From the NCBI RefSeq assembly GCF_900142925.1, contig NZ_FRCN01000010.1, positions 248,001 through 312,000 of the forward strand: a DNA stretch of 64,000 bases. Direction: 5' to 3'. The notes under the pieces were generated by a model. The model was not told where the DNA came from, ran no database searches, and saw only the letters and a program-made list of their open reading frames with translations. The position numbers and the translations under genes were made by a program. This DNA is from Chitinophaga sp. CF418 (GTDB lineage Bacteria > Bacteroidota > Bacteroidia > Chitinophagales > Chitinophagaceae). Every line of letters starts with the position of its first letter. Position 1 is the stretch's first letter. This document shows, piece after piece, positions 59,738-64,000 of this stretch.

Positions 59738-60568
59738 TTAATACAGCGTGTTCAACGCAGTGATATCGTTGGCATTGAAGGTGCGGTTACCACCATTGGA
59801 GCAGGCCAGCATCCAGGAATTAGAACTGAAGCCGCTTGGTGTGCCAGGGATCAGGATAGCGCCTACGCCGGCAGAACCTTCGTTAGTGGCAGTACCACCA
59901 CAGCTGAGTGCGCGGTTATAGTAATCTGTGTGACGGAACCCAATACAGTGACCGATCTCGTGCTGTATTACAGATCCTACATACAATACATTCGGATTGG
60001 AACCATATGCCGCTGCATTGGTGTTCATGCGGATAGAGCTGTAAGGATTACCGCTGCTGGTAGGGAAACCAGAAGATCCCAGGGTGATGTAACCACCGCT
60101 TGGTCCTTCGTTGAAACCAGTGATAGTGATATTAGCGGTACCACTGGTAATACGTCTGAAGGTAATGGTCAGTCCCAGCCTGTTATAACGTGCAATTGCA
60201 GTGTCGGTACCTGCTACGAAGGCAGTTCCCAGGTTGGATACCCTGATGGTGATCACGCGTGGTAAGCCGGTCACCAGGTTGTTTGTACGATATTGCTCTT
60301 CTTTGGCGGTACGTAAGAATGGGCTGTTCACCTTTGCAGTAAGGTCATTCTCACTCAGTAAGATATCACCTTCTACGAGATAGCCGCCATCTACTTTACG
60401 TACTTCAGCAGTGCTGAATCCGAGAGCACTGATCTGGTCCAGTGTTGTCTGGGATACACCTGCTTCATTGGTAGTTTTAGCAGGTGCGTTTTCTTTTTTA
60501 CAGGAGATGATACAGGCGCTTGCTCCTGCCATCAGGCAAAAGAGGGCCGTTAATGTGTGTTTGCGCAT
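59738..60568 (-). CDS. M57 (HEIGH) metalloprotease lipoprotein, copy 2
   Basis: A 276-residue lipoprotein, closely similar to copy 1 along its whole length. The lipobox is around IISC (Cys23) and the zinc motif HEIGHCIGFRH uses His203, Glu204, His207 and His213. The C-terminal halves are nearly superimposable (FTRITSGTADITIQGFS-type versus FRRITSGTANITITGFN), whereas the 70 residues after the signal differ more. Both are likely surface or periplasmic endopeptidases. A 700-base stretch without genes lies upstream. Confidence 0.88.
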   Translation of the reverse strand: MRKHTLTALFCLMAGASACIISCKKENAPAKTTNEAGVSQTTLDQISALGFSTAEVRKVDGGYLVEGDILLSENDLTAKVNSPFLRTAKEEQYRTNNLVTGLPRVITIRVSNLGTAFVAGTDTAIARYNRLGLTITFRRITSGTANITITGFNEGPSGGYITLGSSGFPTSSGNPYSSIRMNTNAAAYGSNPNVLYVGSVIQHEIGHCIGFRHTDYYNRALSCGGTATNEGSAGVGAILIPGTPSGFSSNSWMLACSNGGNRTFNANDITALNTLY

Positions 60569-61272
60569 ACATTGTAAGATTTGGGTTTCGATAAAATGAA
60601 GATATTATTAGCTGATCAGCTGATGAGAGATGTAACCGCTATAAACATCTTATTCAGCACCGGAGGGCTGAAGATAATTGTCAGTGGCTGACCTGCAGTG
60701 GGTGGGCTGCATACCGCCAGGATCAATCATCTCCGGGAAACTGAAGGCAAATGTCTATAGACTAATTCCCTGTAGTGCTCATGGAATACGTACATTGTTC
60801 ATCAGTAGATATAGCTAACCTGACAGATAAATTTGCTTAACTCATGCGTTCATTTTTGTGACGGCAAGACATGCGGCAACTCGCGATTTACCGCGTCATT
60901 GCTGGATTTCAATTTTTGATTACTCGGGTAACACCGGGTGTGCCCGGTTGTAGATTTTCGACTTTTAGTGCTTGACTTTTATTGTTTAGATTTCAGTTGC
61001 TCGGTATCAATATTACAACATTCCATGATACCCGGAAAATAAAAGTTAAATGGAAATTAAAGAACAGGGATTGACGAAGTGAGGGCTCGGATATATATGC
61101 AAAAAGGCGTGAAGGATTACGAAACTATCGCTAAGCAGGACAAACTTAGCAGGGAACTCCAAAGAACTACAAGCAGTGGTCCTGCCGGGAACCGAAGTAT
61201 CGCCAATCAGAATACAAAAAACAAAAGCCCTCCTGCAATGCAGAAGGGCTTTCATTATAGAAGAATTAATTA
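60569..61272. other. Gene-free stretch upstream of the M57 genes
   Basis: These 704 bases hold a perfect 12-bp palindrome AGCTGATCAGCT (60610-60621) and the lpdA terminator at 61222-61252. An open frame at 61079-61282 is not protein-like. No tRNA, repeat or coding sequence was recognised. Confidence 0.55.
61222..61252 (-). terminator. Intrinsic terminator of lpdA
   Basis: AAAGCCCTCCTGC pairs with GCAGAAGGGCTTT (one mismatch) and is followed on the minus strand by TTTGTTTTTTG. Confidence 0.8.
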
Positions 61273-62679
61273 TTACAGGTGAATTGCCTCGCCATAAGCA
61301 ACCTCGATCGCGTCTTTCACAGATTCGCTCATGGTTGGGTGCGGATGGATAGAGTTCAGCACTTCCTGATAAGTGGTTTCGAGTGTACGAGCAGTCACAG
61401 TCTGTGCAATGATTTCAGTAACGTTAGCACCGATCATGTGTGTACCCAGCCATTCGCCGTATTTAGCGTCGAAGATCACTTTAATGAAACCTTCAGGAGC
61501 GCTGGCAGCAGTAGCTTTACCGGAAGCAGAGAATGGGAATTTACCCACTTTAACTTCGTAACCAGCTTCTTTTGCAGCTTTCTCAGTATAACCTACAGAT
61601 GCAATTTCCGGAGCACAGTAAGTACAGCCAGGAATGTTCATGTAGTCGAGAGGTGTTGGTTTATGCGCGTATTTCTTTTCGTTGTAAGCGATCGCTTCTA
61701 CGCAAACGATACCTTCTTTAGAGGCAACGTGCGCCAGCGCCTGACCAGGCACCATGTCGCCGATAGCGTAAACGCCAGGAACGTTGGTCTGGTAGTATTT
61801 GTCAACCAGAACTTTACCCTTATCAGTTTTAACACCCAGTGCTTCCAGACCGAGGTTCTCGATGTTGGCAGCGATACCTACAGCGCTCAGTACTACGTCT
61901 GCTTCCAGGAAAATTTCGCCGGTGGCAGTCTTTACTTTTGCTTTCACACCTTCGCCTGCAGCTTCAACAGCTTCCACGGAAGCGTTGGTCATGATCTCAA
62001 TACCTTTCTTCTTGTAGATCTTTTCCAGTTCTTTGGAGATGTCTTCATCTTCAACCGGAACGATACGCGGCATGAACTCAACGATGGTCACTTTAGTGCC
62101 CAGGGTTGCATAGAAATAGGCAAACTCAACGCCGATAGCGCCGGAACCTACAACGATCATGGATTTAGGCTGTTTTGGCAGTACCATTGCTTCACGGTAG
62201 CCAATTACCTTTTTACCATCTATTTTCAGATTAGGCAGTTCACGGGAACGTGCACCTGTTGCCAGGATGATATATTTTGCTTCGTGTACGGCAGTTTTAC
62301 CGTCTTTATCAGTTACTTCTATCTGGCTCTTGGATTTCACCTTAGCGTTACCCATCAACACTTCGATCTTGTTTTTCTTCATCAGGAACTGTACGCCCTT
62401 GCTCATCTTATCAGCTACACCACGACTACGCTTGATAACAGCGTCAAAATCAGCACTACCTTCGCCTACGTTAATTCCGTAAGTCTTGGCGTGCTGTATA
62501 TATTCCAGAACCTGTGCAGACTTCAATAATGCTTTCGTGGGAATACAACCCCAGTTCAAACAAATACCGCCCAGGCTCTCTCTTTCAACGATTGCCGTCT
62601 TAAATCCCAGCTGAGAAGCCCGGATAGCAGCCACATATCCACCAGGGCCACTACCAATTACGATTACGTCGTATGCCAT
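61273..62679 (-). CDS. lpdA: Dihydrolipoyl dehydrogenase
   Basis: FAD enzyme that reoxidises lipoamide in pyruvate, 2-oxoglutarate and branched-chain dehydrogenase complexes and in glycine cleavage. The 468-residue protein has the FAD motif VIGSGPGGYVAAIRASQLG near residue 7, the redox-active disulfide in GGICLNWGCIPTKALLKSA, the NAD-binding VVGSGAIGVEFAYFYATLG and the C-terminal His-Glu in IHPHPTMSES. Other complex subunits are not in the window. A TACCTTTG promoter element lies at 62706-62713. Confidence 0.96.
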   Translation of the reverse strand: MAYDVIVIGSGPGGYVAAIRASQLGFKTAIVERESLGGICLNWGCIPTKALLKSAQVLEYIQHAKTYGINVGEGSADFDAVIKRSRGVADKMSKGVQFLMKKNKIEVLMGNAKVKSKSQIEVTDKDGKTAVHEAKYIILATGARSRELPNLKIDGKKVIGYREAMVLPKQPKSMIVVGSGAIGVEFAYFYATLGTKVTIVEFMPRIVPVEDEDISKELEKIYKKKGIEIMTNASVEAVEAAGEGVKAKVKTATGEIFLEADVVLSAVGIAANIENLGLEALGVKTDKGKVLVDKYYQTNVPGVYAIGDMVPGQALAHVASKEGIVCVEAIAYNEKKYAHKPTPLDYMNIPGCTYCAPEIASVGYTEKAAKEAGYEVKVGKFPFSASGKATAASAPEGFIKVIFDAKYGEWLGTHMIGANVTEIIAQTVTARTLETTYQEVLNSIHPHPTMSESVKDAIEVAYGEAIHL

Positions 62680-62705
62680 ATTGCTTAATTTTAATTTAAA
62701 CTTGC

Positions 62706-62713
62706 CAAAGGTA
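62706..62713 (-). promoter_or_regulatory. Candidate -7 element for lpdA
   Basis: The minus strand reads TACCTTTG, matching TAnnTTTG, 27 bases before the lpdA ATG; a TTG lies 24 bases upstream. Confidence 0.5.
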
Positions 62714-62726
62714 ATAATAAAATGGA

Positions 62727-62757
62727 AAAAGCCCGGCCAAAAATAGCCAGGCTTTTC
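62727..62757 (-). terminator. Intrinsic terminator of the LolA-like gene
   Basis: AAAAGCCCGGC pairs with GCCAGGCTTTT (one mismatch) with flanking T-runs on the minus strand. Confidence 0.75.
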
Positions 62758-62789
62758 TTTGTCTTCGGTTGCGAAGACCCATCAATATC

Positions 62790-63458
62790 TTAGCGAAGGT
62801 CTACCACTTCTACACCAGGATACTTCTTTGGATCGAAGCTGAAAGTAGCATCTGATACATTTGTATTGGGTGTAAAGCTGGTGATCTCATATGTATAGTG
62901 ATTGCCATTCTTTTCAAAAACCTTCATTTTGGAGATGTTCTGGTTCTTTTTATCGATGGACACAATCACTTTAAATACGTTCTTGGACTTGTCTGTAGGC
63001 GTCATTTCGATGTTCTGCAGCACTTTACCTTTTTCAGTAGTTTCTCCATCCAGGCGGTACAGATAGTCTTTATCGTAGAAATTGGTGAACAGCTTAGCCG
63101 GTGACAGGGAAGAGCTGTTAGGATCTACGTTATTGATTGTTACCTCGTTAGCATCTTTTGCGTATGTCCAGGAGGTTTTGTTATCGCTGATGATCTCCTG
63201 GCCGTCCAGGTTCACTTTATATTTAGCACCCTTCATGTAAACGGTGCCTTTTTTTGAGTCTGTTACACTATTGTTAGCACCTTCTATTTTTAATACAAAA
63301 TTGGCCACCACTGATTTCAACTGTGAAAATTTCTTGCTTACACCGTCCAGGATCACTTTCGCTTTCGGATCATTCTTTCCCAGGCTGCCTTTGGACTGAG
63401 CCGTTCCGTTCATTACTACGCCGCCTGCTAATATGGCCAATAATAAAATTCTCTTCAT
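62790..63458 (-). CDS. LolA-like outer-membrane lipoprotein carrier
   Basis: A 222-residue periplasmic protein with a signal peptide (about 1-20) and a LolA fold: SKKFSQLKSVVANFVLKIEG, KGTVYMKGAKYKVNLDGQEI and DYLYRLDGETTEKGKVLQNI. LolA carries outer-membrane lipoproteins across the periplasm, matching the large number of lipoproteins encoded here. Homologues in Bacteroidota are diverged and the role is inferred. It lies directly downstream of ftsK, 92 bases away. Confidence 0.85.
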   Translation of the reverse strand: MKRILLLAILAGGVVMNGTAQSKGSLGKNDPKAKVILDGVSKKFSQLKSVVANFVLKIEGANNSVTDSKKGTVYMKGAKYKVNLDGQEIISDNKTSWTYAKDANEVTINNVDPNSSSLSPAKLFTNFYDKDYLYRLDGETTEKGKVLQNIEMTPTDKSKNVFKVIVSIDKKNQNISKMKVFEKNGNHYTYEITSFTPNTNVSDATFSFDPKKYPGVEVVDLR

Positions 63459-63550
63459 TTTTCGTAAGTTTTATTTCTGCTGTTTGTAAAGACAAATGTT
63501 ATGCCGATACCTGTCTATCTTTCGTTAATATAAAGCCAAATGTACTACGA

Positions 63551-64000
63551 TCAGCCGAGATCGTTCAGGATCTCTTCGAGATCGGCCTCTGTCTTGACAT
63601 TAACCTCCCTGGCCTTGCTACCCATATTAGGTCCTACAATACCGGCTGCCTCCAGCTGGTCCATCAGCCTTCCGGCCCTGTTATAACCGAGCTTCATACG
63701 GCGTTGTAACAAGGAGGTAGAGCCCTGCTGGTTCTGTACAATGACACGGGCAGCCTCTTCAAAGAGCGGATCCCTATCCTGCAGACTGATCTCTTTGCCC
63801 TCCATATCCTTCTCATCCACATATTCCGGTAAGAGATAGGCTTCAGGATAAGCCCGCTGTTCACCAATATACTCTGCCACTTTTTCCACTTCAGGCGTAT
63901 CCACGAAGGCACACTGCAAACGTACCAGCTCCCCATTGAAGGAAACCAGCATATCCCCCTGACCGATCAGCTGCTCTGCGCCGCCGATGTCCAGGATGGT
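63551..64000 (-). CDS. ftsK: DNA translocase FtsK, C-terminal part
   Basis: The last 149 residues of FtsK, the septal DNA pump that moves chromosomes and triggers dimer resolution; the gene continues beyond the right edge. The end of the motor is visible as ILDIGGAEQLIGQGDMLVSF. The C-terminal gamma winged-helix domain that reads KOPS sequences follows (QGSTSLLQRRMKLGYNRAGR, LMDQLEAAGIVGPNMGSKAR). No start is in the window; an internal ATG at 63952 is not the start. Confidence 0.92.
   Translation of the reverse strand, partial: TILDIGGAEQLIGQGDMLVSFNGELVRLQCAFVDTPEVEKVAEYIGEQRAYPEAYLLPEYVDEKDMEGKEISLQDRDPLFEEAARVIVQNQQGSTSLLQRRMKLGYNRAGRLMDQLEAAGIVGPNMGSKAREVNVKTEADLEEILNDLG

Noticed and set aside
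61279..62529. 416-codon open frame antisense to lpdA
   Set aside because: Shadow of lpdA with antisense-type composition and no recognisable domain.

Overview
The window is an ordinary-looking chromosomal segment of a Bacteroidota bacterium, most likely from the Chitinophagaceae (Chitinophaga-like). This is inferred from the 285-residue primary sigma factor without region 1.1, the fused SecDF, the long NusB, the Bacteroidota-specific DUF3822/RsmD/CoaD cluster, the OMP_b-brl_3-type outer-membrane receptor and many lipoproteins. Promoter-like TAnnTTTG -7 elements, the Bacteroidota primary-sigma signature, sit just upstream of many genes. Shine-Dalgarno sequences are mostly not evident. No insertion sequence, prophage, CRISPR array, tRNA or rRNA was recognised.

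Layout. 1-5 kb: acylphosphatase, a 500-bp degenerate 9-bp repeat array, a 2'-5' RNA ligase-like protein, tpiA, a GlmU-family protein, ribosomal protein L31 type B, YajQ. 5-8.1 kb: an envelope module of an ECF sigma factor, a single-pass membrane protein and two secreted beta-solenoid-type proteins, the genes overlapping or closely spaced. 8.3-15 kb: outer-membrane beta-barrel receptor, Lgt with a hemerythrin-like protein, bacilliredoxin, Hsp20, an orphan six-helix membrane protein. 15.4-22.7 kb: arginine decarboxylase, WbqC-like protein, LEA-type lipoprotein, heavy-metal-binding protein, PyrE/Nudix divergent pair, thioesterase, CoaD, RsmD, DUF3822. 22.7-32 kb: MATE transporter, TPR protein, FolB, TrxB, primary sigma factor, threonine aldolase, ValS, a small secreted protein. 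32-39.8 kb: a large surface protein (HEYRH peptidase-like domain, propeller-like region, barrel-like C terminus), L-serine dehydratase, two FKBP lipoproteins, GroEL/GroES. 40-46.6 kb: nusB-DUF1573-yajC-coaE-SNF2 helicase, GH5 hydrolase. 46.6-47.3 kb: repeat-bearing convergent intergenic region. 47.3-57.4 kb: SecDF, class A beta-lactamase-like lipoprotein, DUF4397 lipoprotein, aminotransferase, small membrane protein, M23 peptidase, acyl-CoA mutase large subunit. 57.5-64 kb: methyltransferase, two tandem M57 metalloproteases, LpdA, LolA-like protein, C-terminal end of FtsK.

Most genes are housekeeping: translation, protein export (YajC, SecDF, Lgt, LolA), folding (GroESL, Hsp20, FKBPs), redox (TrxB, bacilliredoxin), CoA synthesis (CoaD and CoaE in separate clusters). 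No clear defence or biosynthetic island is present. The parts most worth a second look are the 9-bp repeat array at 711-1205, whose units differ mainly by transitions; the ECF/solenoid operon with NY[C/S/D] repeats about 17-18 residues apart; the HEYRH/propeller/barrel protein; the tandem M57 lipoproteases; an RsmD with GPPY in place of the catalytic (D/N)PPY; and several inverted repeats near stress and housekeeping promoters. All calls rest on reading the sequence without database searches.
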